Source: Haloarcula sp. (GTDB lineage Archaea > Halobacteriota > Halobacteria > Halobacteriales > Haloarculaceae). From it: DNA of 5,191 nt. Each line of letters opens with the position of its first letter. Position 1 is the stretch's first letter. The stretch is from NCBI GenBank assembly GCA_028275075.1, contig JAQCNK010000005.1:1-5191 (forward strand), given 5' to 3'. Position numbers and translations under genes: made by a program. Of this stretch, positions 1-5,191 are shown in pieces. The notes beneath the pieces were generated by a model, which did not search any database, was not told the origin of the DNA, and saw only the letters and a program-made list of their open reading frames with translations.

Positions 1-285
1 TTCACCCGGCTGGTCAACCGTCTTGGCGACATCGAGATCACCGACGTGACCAGCGGCTTCCGAGTTTATCGGGTGTCGATGCTCGCCGAGATACTCCACC
101 GCGGGGACAAACACTGGGCTATCGAACAGACCCTGGAAGCCGCCAAAGATGACTATCCCATCACCGAGGTGTCCACGCAGATGCCCACCCGGGAGGAGGG
201 CGAGTCGCAGTTCACAATCGATACCTTCGCGCTGTACCCGCTCCGGATGACCGATACAATCCTCCGCGTGCTACTCTTTCGCTAA
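1..285 (+). CDS. Family 2 glycosyltransferase, C-terminal fragment (5' end outside window)
   Basis: The open frame runs in from position 1 and ends at TAA 283-285, giving 94 visible residues; the start and the nucleotide-sugar-binding GT-A core lie outside the window. Visible residues 15-21 read DVTSGFR, matching the conserved D-x-x-S-G-F-R segment near the end of the catalytic domain in DPM1-like GT2 enzymes. It is followed by a short helix, an EEGES-type segment (residues 66-70) resembling the family's R-x-x-G-x-S signature, and a weakly hydrophobic tail. Known members transfer a sugar from a nucleotide donor to dolichyl or polyprenyl phosphate at the cytoplasmic membrane face. No C-terminal multi-TM domain is fused here. 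The protein stops 2 nt before the DUF2304 start, so the two are very probably co-transcribed. The exact sugar and acceptor cannot be judged from this fragment. A GTG at 46 lies inside the motif and is not a start. Confidence 0.85.
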   Translation, partial: FTRLVNRLGDIEITDVTSGFRVYRVSMLAEILHRGDKHWAIEQTLEAAKDDYPITEVSTQMPTREEGESQFTIDTFALYPLRMTDTILRVLLFR

Positions 286-287
286 CC

Positions 288-644
288 ATGGTCGAGTACA
301 CTCTCGTCAACCTCATGGCGCTGGTCGTTGGTGTCGCCTTCCTCGTCAACGGCTACGTGCTGGTCAAGCAGGGCCGTGAGGCGATAGCCCTCTTCGTCGT
401 CTCGGTGGCTATCGGTGGTGGGCTCATCTTCGTCGCCGTCTTCCCCAACGTCTTCGAGGTCGTTGCGTCGATATTGGGTCTCGAATGGAAGGCTCGGGCC
501 ATCCTCGTCATCTCGAACCTGACGCTGTTTGTTATCACCACATATCTGTTCAACCGAATCGGGAAGCTCTACGACCGCCTCTCGCGACTCAACGAGGAAC
601 TCAGTCTGTTGCGCAGCGAGGTCGAGGACCTCCGCGATGAGTGA
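288..644 (+). CDS. DUF2304 family small membrane protein
   Basis: This is a 118-residue protein starting at ATG 288, 2 nt after the upstream stop. Three hydrophobic segments are visible at about residues 5-26, 33-52 and 69-88. A conserved-looking F-P pair (52-53) sits at the end of the second segment and a short LGLEWKAR stretch precedes the third, both typical of DUF2304. The C-terminal tail (about 91-118) is charged with heptad-like leucines (L94, L98, L101, L105, L108, L115) and probably forms a short cytoplasmic coiled coil. DUF2304 proteins have no established biochemical activity but are often encoded beside GT2 glycosyltransferases, as here. A role as membrane partner or anchor of the preceding GT2 is inference. 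There is no clear Shine-Dalgarno directly before the ATG, which fits translational coupling to the upstream gene. Its last 8 nt overlap the next gene. Confidence 0.85.
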   Translation: MVEYTLVNLMALVVGVAFLVNGYVLVKQGREAIALFVVSVAIGGGLIFVAVFPNVFEVVASILGLEWKARAILVISNLTLFVITTYLFNRIGKLYDRLSRLNEELSLLRSEVEDLRDE

Positions 645-1515
645 CACTGTCGACCACGCGGTGTTGTCCATCGACGTCGAGCTGTTTGACCAGACCCCCG
701 CCTACCGTTCGGCGTCGGGCACCACTGACCAGCAGGGTATTGGGCTGAACGGGCTGGAGTGGTTTCGGGAGACGCTCCGTGATCGTGACGCGAACACGAC
801 CTGTTTCGTCGTCTCCGCACTCGCCGACCGGTATCCCGACCACGTCGAACAGCTGGCCGACGCGGGCTTTGAAATCGCCTCACACACCCACTCTCACGAA
901 CTGCTGTCGGACCTCGACGCCGACCGCCGCCGAGAGGAGCTGGCGTCCTCCCGCGACCGACTCGAATCGCTTACCGGTCAATCAGTCACAGGGTTCCGCG
1001 CCCCTGCGTTCGACATCACCGACGACCACTTCGACCTGCTCGCCGACACGGGGTACGGTTACGACTCAAGCATCATCGCTAGCCGAGCCATTCCGGGCTG
1101 GTACGGGGGCGAGTACGAGCTTGAAGCCCCGGCGCTCGCGACGGCCGTCGATCCCGACGCGCCCGCTGGTCTCGCTGAACTACCCGCCAGTGTGATGCCC
1201 GGACTGCGACTCCCACTGACGGGGACGTGGCTTCGCTTTTTTGGGCCCCGGTACACCGCCGTCGGTATGCGCCTGCTCGCCCGACAGGGGATCGTTCCAG
1301 TGCTGTACGTCCATCCGTGGGAGCTCGTGGGGCTGCCAGCGGTCGCGGGCGTCCCCGAACGGGTCTACTACCACACCGGCGAGTGGATGCGCGAGGCCGT
1401 TTCCTACGTTCTCGACCAACCGTTCGACTTTGTCACCGCCCGGTCAGCCATCGAGTCATCGCGCACGGACTGGCCCCCAGCGACCCACCGCACCGACGGA
1501 CAACAGGAGGGGTGA
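637..1515 (+). CDS. Polysaccharide deacetylase (NodB-homology, carbohydrate esterase 4-like)
   Basis: The protein has 292 residues from ATG 637, chosen because the recognisable fold begins at once (SIDVE at residues 11-15) and GAGG at 624-627 precedes it; the open frame further upstream is only a shadow of DUF2304. NodB motifs appear in order. D13 in SIDVE takes the place of the usual TFDDG aspartates, SHTHSH (82-87) supplies metal ligands H83 and H87, GFRAPAF (119-125) carries the R-x-P motif, and YDSS (142-145) follows. LYVHPWEL (223-230) gives the late catalytic His226. The SIDVE/HPWE combination resembles the DUF3473-associated deacetylases found in polysaccharide loci. Family members remove N-acetyl groups from sugars using a divalent metal. 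No signal peptide or TM segment is visible, so it is probably cytoplasmic, unlike most secreted bacterial CE4 enzymes. It overlaps the upstream gene by 8 nt and the next gene starts 1 nt after its stop. The substrate is unknown; a lipid-linked amino sugar is inference. Confidence 0.88.
   Translation: MSDTVDHAVLSIDVELFDQTPAYRSASGTTDQQGIGLNGLEWFRETLRDRDANTTCFVVSALADRYPDHVEQLADAGFEIASHTHSHELLSDLDADRRREELASSRDRLESLTGQSVTGFRAPAFDITDDHFDLLADTGYGYDSSIIASRAIPGWYGGEYELEAPALATAVDPDAPAGLAELPASVMPGLRLPLTGTWLRFFGPRYTAVGMRLLARQGIVPVLYVHPWELVGLPAVAGVPERVYYHTGEWMREAVSYVLDQPFDFVTARSAIESSRTDWPPATHRTDGQQEG
1506..1515 (+). promoter_or_regulatory. Shine-Dalgarno site that fixes the GTG start at 1517
   Basis: GGAGGGGTGA lies inside the last codons and stop of the deacetylase gene and is strongly complementary to the archaeal 16S rRNA 3' end (the GGAGG core is at 1506-1510, 6 nt before the GTG). 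It supports a GTG start at 1517 rather than the far-upstream in-frame ATG at 1241, which lies inside the deacetylase gene. Confidence 0.65.
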
Positions 1516-1516
1516 C

Positions 1517-2527
1517 GTGACGGCGAGCCGGCGCGATATCGTGGTTTCTGTCCTGCAGTACGGCGCCGGCATCGCCGCCCTCGCGTTCCTGCTGTCGCAG
1601 GTCGATATCGCCACTGTCAGCGCGCGGCTTCGGGCCACTGAGCCCACTGTTCTCGTGGTGCTCGCCCTCGTCACCGCTGGCGGGGTCCTCGCCCGCTTTG
1701 ACACGTGGCGGGCAGTCGTCGGCCCCTTCGCAAGCGTCCCCCTGCTCACCGCTGGCCGCGTCGACCTCGCGGTCAACTTCGTCAACCAGCTCCTCCCCTC
1801 GCGGCTCTCCGGTCGGCTGGCCGCCCCGTTCATACTGCGGGCCGAGACGGGCATCGACTACGGCGACGCGACCGCCGCCGCGGGCGCTCACACCGGCATC
1901 TACGCTGTCTACTACGGCCTCGTCTCGGCCGTTGGCCTCGCCGCCATCGTCGGCCGCGTCTCCACCGGCCTCCTGGTCTTGCTTGCGCTGTCGACGGCGC
2001 TGTATCTCACCGCTGGCGTCGTCGTCCTGCTTGCCGGACTGAACCTCACCGCGCTGGACCGACTCGTCGGCTTGCTGGCCGCGCTGGCCGAACGGGTCCC
2101 GCGCGTCGGCCCGGTGCTGGCCGGCCGCATCCGCGCTATCCCAGAGATAACTGAGAGTTCCGCGGACGCGTTCGGGCGCGTCTCGTCGAGCCCGCGGGTC
2201 TGGCTGCGCTACGGCGCTGGGTGGACCCTCGCGCTCGTCGTCGCTCCCGGACTCCGCGTCTGGCTCCTGTTTCTGAGTTTCGGCACGACGGTCGACCCCC
2301 TGTTGCTCCCACTCTATCTGGTGACGGCTTACAGCATTACCCTGCTCCCGCTCACGCCCGGTGGCATCGGTGTCACTGAGGCGACTGCGACCGCCGTCTT
2401 CGTCAGCCTTGGCGTCCCCGAAGCGGTCGTTATTCCCGTCATCTTCCTCGATCGCTTCCTTGGCGTCTACCTGCCCGCGCTCGCAGGCTGGTACCCGACA
2501 CTCGATATGGACCTCTCCGTCCTGTAG
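1517..2527 (+). CDS. Flippase-like integral membrane protein (LPG synthase TM / AglD C-terminal domain family)
   Basis: The protein has 336 residues from GTG 1517, which sits 1 nt after the deacetylase stop and behind a strong Shine-Dalgarno. Hydrophobic segments lie at about 12-29, 43-60, 79-94, 120-145, 149-174, 235-255, 262-278, 286-299 and 303-324. Family hallmarks are the NFVNQLLPSRLSGR stretch (87-100), matching the conserved N-x-x-x-x-x-L-P-x-R-x-x-G region, and LTPGGIGVTEA (279-289), matching the PGGIGxxE signature, with D312-R313 in the last helix region. This domain occurs in bacterial MprF-type proteins and is fused behind a GT2 domain in haloarchaeal AglD of the N-glycosylation pathway. 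The exact role of stand-alone versions is not settled; lipid or lipid-linked sugar translocation is the usual proposal. Here it is free-standing but shares a cluster with a GT2 gene, so cooperation with that enzyme is likely. It ends the cluster; I see no clear terminator. Confidence 0.88.
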   Translation: MTASRRDIVVSVLQYGAGIAALAFLLSQVDIATVSARLRATEPTVLVVLALVTAGGVLARFDTWRAVVGPFASVPLLTAGRVDLAVNFVNQLLPSRLSGRLAAPFILRAETGIDYGDATAAAGAHTGIYAVYYGLVSAVGLAAIVGRVSTGLLVLLALSTALYLTAGVVVLLAGLNLTALDRLVGLLAALAERVPRVGPVLAGRIRAIPEITESSADAFGRVSSSPRVWLRYGAGWTLALVVAPGLRVWLLFLSFGTTVDPLLLPLYLVTAYSITLLPLTPGGIGVTEATATAVFVSLGVPEAVVIPVIFLDRFLGVYLPALAGWYPTLDMDLSVL

Positions 2528-2627
2528 TCCAGTCTGGCCAGTCAAACAGCCCAGTTACGAGTTCGAGACTCCCGGCTACGTCAACATATTGGGCAAGACC
2601 TAACGACTAGAGCGTTCTGTATCCGAT
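2528..2627 (+). promoter_or_regulatory. Spacer with a possible promoter for the SHOCT gene
   Basis: This is 100 nt without a gene. It is more AT-rich towards its right half. ACATATT at 2584-2590 is the best TATA-like element; initiation about 25 nt downstream would fall near 2612 and leave a short leader of about 15 nt before ATG 2628. No convincing terminator hairpin for the preceding cluster and no strong Shine-Dalgarno before 2628 are visible. Confidence 0.3.
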
Positions 2628-3011
2628 ATGGCCGAGGATACAGACGACGACCTCGAAACCGTCGTCGCCGGAGCGGTCACGATGCTCACCCTCACCGTCG
2701 CGTTCGGGCTGCTGTTTGCGGGTGTCCCGTACTTCTGGGTCGCCTTTCCGGTCGGCTTCGGCGGGCTGCTCCCGATGTCGGTGGGGGCAGCGCAGCGCTA
2801 CCGGCGCCGACAAGAGACCGACAGCCGGCCCGCCCGTGACGGGGACGACGCGCTGGTGACGCTGCGCGAGCGCTACGCTCGCGGTGAGCTTACCGACGCG
2901 GAGTTTGAGGAACAGGTCGAACGGCTGCTGGAGACGGAGGATCCGGAGACCGCTCGCGAACAGGTGGCCCACGAACGGGAACAAGCGGACCACAACCGCG
3001 AGATAGAGTAG
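2628..3011 (+). CDS. Small two-TM membrane protein with C-terminal SHOCT domain
   Basis: The protein has 127 residues starting at ATG 2628. An acidic N-terminus (about 1-9) is followed by two adjacent hydrophobic segments, about 11-31 and 34-53, joined by a short GVPYF turn. A basic stretch (about 57-61, RYRRR) should face the cytoplasm by the positive-inside rule. Residues about 75-102 fit the SHOCT (short C-terminal) domain: ALVTLRERYARGELTDAEF with an R-Y-A-x-G-E-L-T/S-x-x-E-F pattern, then a leucine-bearing helix. The final 25 residues are very acidic and polar. SHOCT domains are thought to mediate oligomerisation; no enzymatic role is known. The gene appears to be its own transcription unit, separated from the glycan cluster by 100 nt and convergent with the GT39-like gene. 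A link to glycan synthesis is not supported beyond proximity. Confidence 0.85.
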   Translation: MAEDTDDDLETVVAGAVTMLTLTVAFGLLFAGVPYFWVAFPVGFGGLLPMSVGAAQRYRRRQETDSRPARDGDDALVTLRERYARGELTDAEFEEQVERLLETEDPETAREQVAHEREQADHNREIE

Positions 3012-3089
3012 ACGGGTCGACCGAAGCCCTGATAGATATTCGCCGGGGCCTGGCGGAGGCGAATTCTATCAATCGTTCTGTTGACCCGT
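3012..3089. terminator. Nested inverted repeat at the convergent junction, probable bidirectional terminator
   Basis: Outer arms ACGGGTCGAC (3012-3021) and GTTGACCCGT (3080-3089) pair at 9 of 10 positions, the exception being a possible G-T wobble. Inner arms TGATAGATATTCGCC (3030-3044) and GGCGAATTCTATCA (3058-3071) pair fully apart from one bulged T. Each side has an 8-nt unpaired gap and the central loop is 13 nt. The structure fills the gap between the SHOCT stop (3011) and the opposing gene's stop (3095). Bidirectional termination or mRNA 3'-end protection is the simple reading. There is no strong T-run, so a mobile-repeat origin is also possible. Confidence 0.5.
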
Positions 3090-3094
3090 ATAGG

Positions 3095-4876
3095 CTAGAA
3101 CGGGTGTTCGTGAGGGCTGGTACAGGGCTCGTTGCGCCGCAGGATGAGCGTGTACTGGTTGGCCCGAAGCTCCTGCTCGTCGGCGAACTGGTCAGTCTGT
3201 GGGACGACACCGTAGCGCAGCAGATCGGTGTACGTACCCGGTGTCGCCCGCTGTGGGACAAAGTCCGGCGGGCGCTCGCCGAACTCGGCGACGATATCGT
3301 ACGCTGTCTCCTCTTCGACTAGCGAGCGAATGTACTTGCGCCGGGGCTCCCCGTTGCGGTAGTAGGTCCCCTGTTTCAGATACAGCAGGTCCCGATAGCC
3401 CAACTGGATATACTCGGGGCAGGGATCCGACTCCGCGCGCCGCTCGAACTGGTGGTTTATCTCCATCCCGTGGGGAACCGCGGTATCTTGGAGATTGACG
3501 CGGTAGACCTCTACTGTGGCGTTCTCGTTGGCGTTCTCGACCAGCCACGCCTCAGCCTCATCCCGGGGCATCGAGGCGAAGCCGACAGTGCCCATGCCGG
3601 CGTATATCGCTGTCGTCACGATCAAGAGTGCCATCAGCGGGCGGGCGACTGAGGGGTTCCACTCACGGATGTCGGTCAGCGAAGACGCCACTAGCAGCGC
3701 CAGCAGTGGGAACGTCGGCAGTAGGTGGTGAACCCGGAAGTCGTGCCACTGGGAGAACATCACGACGTAGAGGCCGAGCACAACGAGCACAAGCGCGATG
3801 CCGTACCGGCCCTCGCGACGCTTGCCCAGCCCCGCAACGCTCCCGAGGACGCCCGCGACCGACGCGACAAACAGCGGCAGCCCCAGCCCGCTGATGTAAC
3901 CCCGGAGAAACCACCAGGTGATGGGCGCGTCCGGTCCCGTCGGCCAACTCATCCGGGAGGCCGAGCCGCCGAAGATACGCGCCACGAGCTGGTCGACCCC
4001 ACCCACGAGGAAGGTCGGAAAGCCGAGCAGTATCGTCACCAGCCCCAGCGTCGCGCCGGTGACGAGCAGCCGCGGGGCAAGCAGCGTGCCCAGGGTATCC
4101 GCCCCCGTCTTCAGCGACCGGAGCACGTGTGCCATCCCGACCCCGAGGATGATCGGTGCCGCGGTGAGCTTGAACGCGATGGCGGCCCCGCCACAGACCG
4201 CGCCGGCGTAGAAGGGCAGGGCCTCGCCGCGCTCCACGTAGACGTACAAGAGATTGAGCGCCAGTAGAACGAAACACAACGCTGGCATGTCCTCACCGCC
4301 CTCATGGGCGATGGTGAGAAAACCGAACGTCAGCGTGAGGATGGTCGCGGCCAGCCGACCGGTCGACCGGTCGACGACAGCCGTGCCCAGCCGGTATGTC
4401 AGATAGACCGACCCCACCGCGAAGGCGACGTTGAACAGCCGCACGAACGCCACACTCCAGGTCCAGACCCACTCGGGCGTGCCAGCCCACAGAGTGTAGT
4501 AGCCAAACGCCGGGTTCGGGTATCCGACTGCAGTGAATATCTCGCCGCGTCCGGTGAGCAACGCGACGACGACGACCGGGAGCAGGGCCAGCGCGAACAG
4601 GTACAGCGTCGCGCCGAAGGGGACGCGGCTCCAGGTCACACCGCCCTGCAATGACTCGATGCTCGGGTCTGCGAGCACTCTGCCGTAGGGGACCATCGCG
4701 TCGATCAACCGGTCCTTCTCGTCCCGCGTGGCGAAATTCGGAACGCGATGGAAAAACCAGAAACTGGTAAGCAAGGTCGCAGCGACCATGATGTATGGGA
4801 GGTACGGGTCGGCGCGGAAGTCCTCGCGGACCTGCGACCGGACCCGGTCGAACAGCACTCTCCCGGGACCAAGCAT
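3095..4876 (-). CDS. GT39/PMT-like integral membrane glycosyltransferase
   Basis: The protein has 593 residues on the minus strand, starting at ATG 4874-4876 and ending at TAG 3097-3095. About eleven hydrophobic segments span residues 27-434 (for example 27-45, 88-107, 141-162, 198-214, 222-248, 264-293, 326-349, 359-374, 386-401, 412-434). The first large outer loop carries NFATRDEKDRL (47-57), whose acidic residues sit where GT-C enzymes keep their catalytic Asp/Glu. A second motif, HEGGEDMPAL (191-200), starts another loop, and WHDFRVHHLLPTFP (377-390) resembles the late R-Y-x-x-P-type segment of PMT/ArnT proteins. Residues about 435-593 form a soluble C-terminal domain, probably extracellular. 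Known relatives transfer sugars from lipid-phosphate donors at the outer membrane face. Acceptor and sugar are unknown. The frame stays open upstream to the window edge, but that part would translate through the tRNA gene, and the hydrophilic-then-TM pattern typical of the family fits M4876. A GTG at 4981 is a weaker alternative. Confidence 0.85.
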   Translation of the reverse strand: MLGPGRVLFDRVRSQVREDFRADPYLPYIMVAATLLTSFWFFHRVPNFATRDEKDRLIDAMVPYGRVLADPSIESLQGGVTWSRVPFGATLYLFALALLPVVVVALLTGRGEIFTAVGYPNPAFGYYTLWAGTPEWVWTWSVAFVRLFNVAFAVGSVYLTYRLGTAVVDRSTGRLAATILTLTFGFLTIAHEGGEDMPALCFVLLALNLLYVYVERGEALPFYAGAVCGGAAIAFKLTAAPIILGVGMAHVLRSLKTGADTLGTLLAPRLLVTGATLGLVTILLGFPTFLVGGVDQLVARIFGGSASRMSWPTGPDAPITWWFLRGYISGLGLPLFVASVAGVLGSVAGLGKRREGRYGIALVLVVLGLYVVMFSQWHDFRVHHLLPTFPLLALLVASSLTDIREWNPSVARPLMALLIVTTAIYAGMGTVGFASMPRDEAEAWLVENANENATVEVYRVNLQDTAVPHGMEINHQFERRAESDPCPEYIQLGYRDLLYLKQGTYYRNGEPRRKYIRSLVEEETAYDIVAEFGERPPDFVPQRATPGTYTDLLRYGVVPQTDQFADEQELRANQYTLILRRNEPCTSPHEHPF

Positions 4877-4893
4877 ACCTCGATAAACCTCAA

Positions 4894-4918
4894 GAGACGA
4901 CAAAAGTTGTCTGGTCTC
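4894..4918 (-). promoter_or_regulatory. Imperfect palindrome over the probable promoter of the GT39-like gene
   Basis: The + strand reads GAGAC, GACAA, AAG, TTGTC, TG, GTCTC. The 10-nt arms are complementary apart from a 2-nt bulge (4912-4913). On the minus strand its centre (CTTTTG) lies about 28 nt before ATG 4876, where an archaeal TATA element would sit for a leaderless transcript. This suggests a promoter with an overlapping operator. A GAGGT at 4890-4886 on the minus strand could serve as a ribosome site if a leader exists. The function is inferred from position and symmetry only. Confidence 0.4.
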
Positions 4919-4944
4919 GGTCGCCGATAGCCGGGTGGCAAACT

Positions 4945-4961
4945 GGCCGTCAGCGACGGCC
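4945..4961. repeat. Short GC-rich hairpin between tRNA-Arg and the GT39-like gene
   Basis: GGCCGTC (4945-4951) and GACGGCC (4955-4961) are perfectly complementary around a 3-nt loop, AGC. It lies 27 nt upstream of the 4894-4918 palindrome and could be a terminator stem for transcripts coming from the tRNA side, but no T-run follows it closely. Confidence 0.35.
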
Positions 4962-4995
4962 CCAGTGACTCGCGTGTTCACATCTCCGCGTGGAG

Positions 4996-5048
4996 TTTCC
5001 TGCAGCACAGACCGCTCGCTACGCTCGCGGTGTTGTGCTGCAGAGAAA
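4996..5048 (-). repeat. 53-nt inverted repeat directly abutting the tRNA 3' end
   Basis: Left arm TTTCCTGCAGCACA (4996-5009) and right arm TGTGCTGCAGAGAAA (5034-5048) are complementary with a single-base bulge; the core CTGCAGCACA/TGTGCTGCAG is perfect over 10 bp. Inside, ACCGC (5011-5015) and GCGGT (5027-5031) can extend the stem around an 11-nt loop. The right arm begins at the base next to the tRNA discriminator, so a tRNA primary transcript would carry this hairpin in its 3' trailer. It may be a terminator or processing structure, or a dispersed haloarchaeal palindromic repeat that landed beside a tRNA gene. Confidence 0.6.
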
Positions 5049-5121
5049 CGTCCGGACGGAGATTTGAACTCCGGTCCCTGGCTCCGCAAGCCAAGAGGAT
5101 AGTCCACTACCCTACCCGGAC
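5049..5121 (-). tRNA. tRNA-Arg (anticodon GCG)
   Basis: The minus strand folds into a full cloverleaf of 73 nt. Acceptor GTCCGGG pairs with TCCGGAC (six Watson-Crick pairs and one G-T), followed by T8 and A9. The D arm GGG/CCT is followed by a short loop holding A14, G15, G18, G19 and A21. Anticodon stem TTGGC/GCCAG encloses the loop TTGCGGA, giving T33 and anticodon GCG, which reads CGC and probably CGU arginine codons. The variable loop is 4 nt (GGAC) with C48. The T arm is CGGAG/CTCCG with loop TTCAAAT. The discriminator is G73. CCA is not encoded (TTT follows), as usual in haloarchaea, and no intron is present. The arginine identity rests on the anticodon. Confidence 0.95.
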
Positions 5122-5144
5122 TCATCTTTGAGGAGGGTGGTCGG

Positions 5145-5153
5145 TATGAAAAG
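5145..5153 (-). promoter_or_regulatory. TATA-like box for tRNA-Arg
   Basis: CTTTTCATA on the minus strand is centred about 28 nt upstream of the tRNA 5' end (5121), the expected spacing of an archaeal TATA box for initiation at or just before the mature end. It is the only AT-rich stretch in this otherwise GC-rich flank. Confidence 0.45.
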
Positions 5154-5165
5154 GGTGACGGTTCG

Positions 5166-5185
5166 ACCCCTGCTACGCGAGGGGT
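5166..5185. repeat. Small hairpin near the right edge
   Basis: ACCCCT (5166-5171) and AGGGGT (5180-5185) are perfectly complementary around an 8-nt loop. It lies upstream of the tRNA promoter and may end a transcript whose gene is beyond the window. No gene is visible between 5122 and the window end. Confidence 0.3.
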
Positions 5186-5191
5186 GGACAC

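Noticed and set aside
529..636. N-terminal extension of the deacetylase from the upstream ATG at 529
   Set aside because: The extension lies within the DUF2304 gene and has no domain-like content; ATG 637 with GAGG at 624-627 fits the family start.
1241..1516. N-terminal extension of the flippase-like protein from ATG 1241
   Set aside because: It would overlap 275 nt of the deacetylase and reads as Pro/Ser/Arg-rich shadow; GTG 1517 has a strong ribosome site.
1433..2545. 370-residue open frame on the minus strand opposite the flippase-like gene
   Set aside because: Its strongly charged, low-complexity composition is the expected antisense of a hydrophobic GC-rich membrane gene; the + strand frame has clear family motifs and a Shine-Dalgarno.
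3725..4267. 180-residue + strand open frame opposite the GT39-like gene
   Set aside because: It is a polar, arginine- and proline-rich shadow of TM codons, with no recognisable domain and no promoter.
5155..5185. GGTTCGACCCC-like string resembling a second tRNA T arm
   Set aside because: No complementary 5-bp T stem and no acceptor, D or anticodon arm around it; the nearby stem is a plain hairpin.
1..5191. CRISPR arrays, transposases, toxin-antitoxin pairs or phage genes
   Set aside because: No regularly spaced repeats and no such protein motifs seen on either strand; only glycan, SHOCT and tRNA genes are supported.

Overview
The window looks like chromosomal DNA from a halophilic archaeon of the class Halobacteria. 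It is GC-rich, with strong third-position G/C. The proteins are rich in Asp, Glu, Ala and Val and poor in Lys and Cys. The tRNA gene encodes no CCA, and the families present (stand-alone flippase-like protein, DUF2304, SHOCT membrane protein, GT39-type integral membrane glycosyltransferase) are common in haloarchaea. I cannot name the species from the sequence.

Layout. Positions 1-2527 on the + strand hold a tight four-gene cluster. It contains the C-terminal end of a family 2 glycosyltransferase (cut by the left edge), a small DUF2304 membrane protein, a NodB-fold polysaccharide deacetylase, and a polytopic flippase-like protein of the lysylphosphatidylglycerol synthase TM/AglD-C type. The junctions are +2 nt, an 8-nt overlap and +1 nt, which suggests one transcript with coupled translation. 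After a 100-nt spacer comes a separate + strand gene (2628-3011) for a small two-TM protein with a SHOCT domain. This gene converges on a large minus-strand gene (3095-4876) for a multi-spanning GT39/PMT-like glycosyltransferase with an extracellular C-terminal domain. A nested inverted repeat fills the convergent gap. Upstream of that gene on the same strand lie an intergenic stretch with several inverted repeats and then tRNA-Arg(GCG) at 5049-5121. The last 70 nt contain a likely tRNA promoter and a small hairpin.

How the genes fit together. The GT2, DUF2304, deacetylase and flippase-like genes can be read as a lipid-linked sugar module. The GT2 would load a sugar on a polyprenyl/dolichyl phosphate, DUF2304 would accompany it at the membrane, the deacetylase could trim an N-acetyl group on the cytoplasmic side, and the flippase-like protein could help move or use the lipid-linked sugar. 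The GT39-like enzyme would use lipid-phosphate sugars on the outer face. This pathway is inference from family knowledge and gene order. I see no CRISPR array, transposase, toxin-antitoxin pair, or clear evidence of a wholly new system. The most unusual items are non-coding palindromes at the convergent junction, over the GT39 promoter region, and directly abutting the tRNA 3' end.
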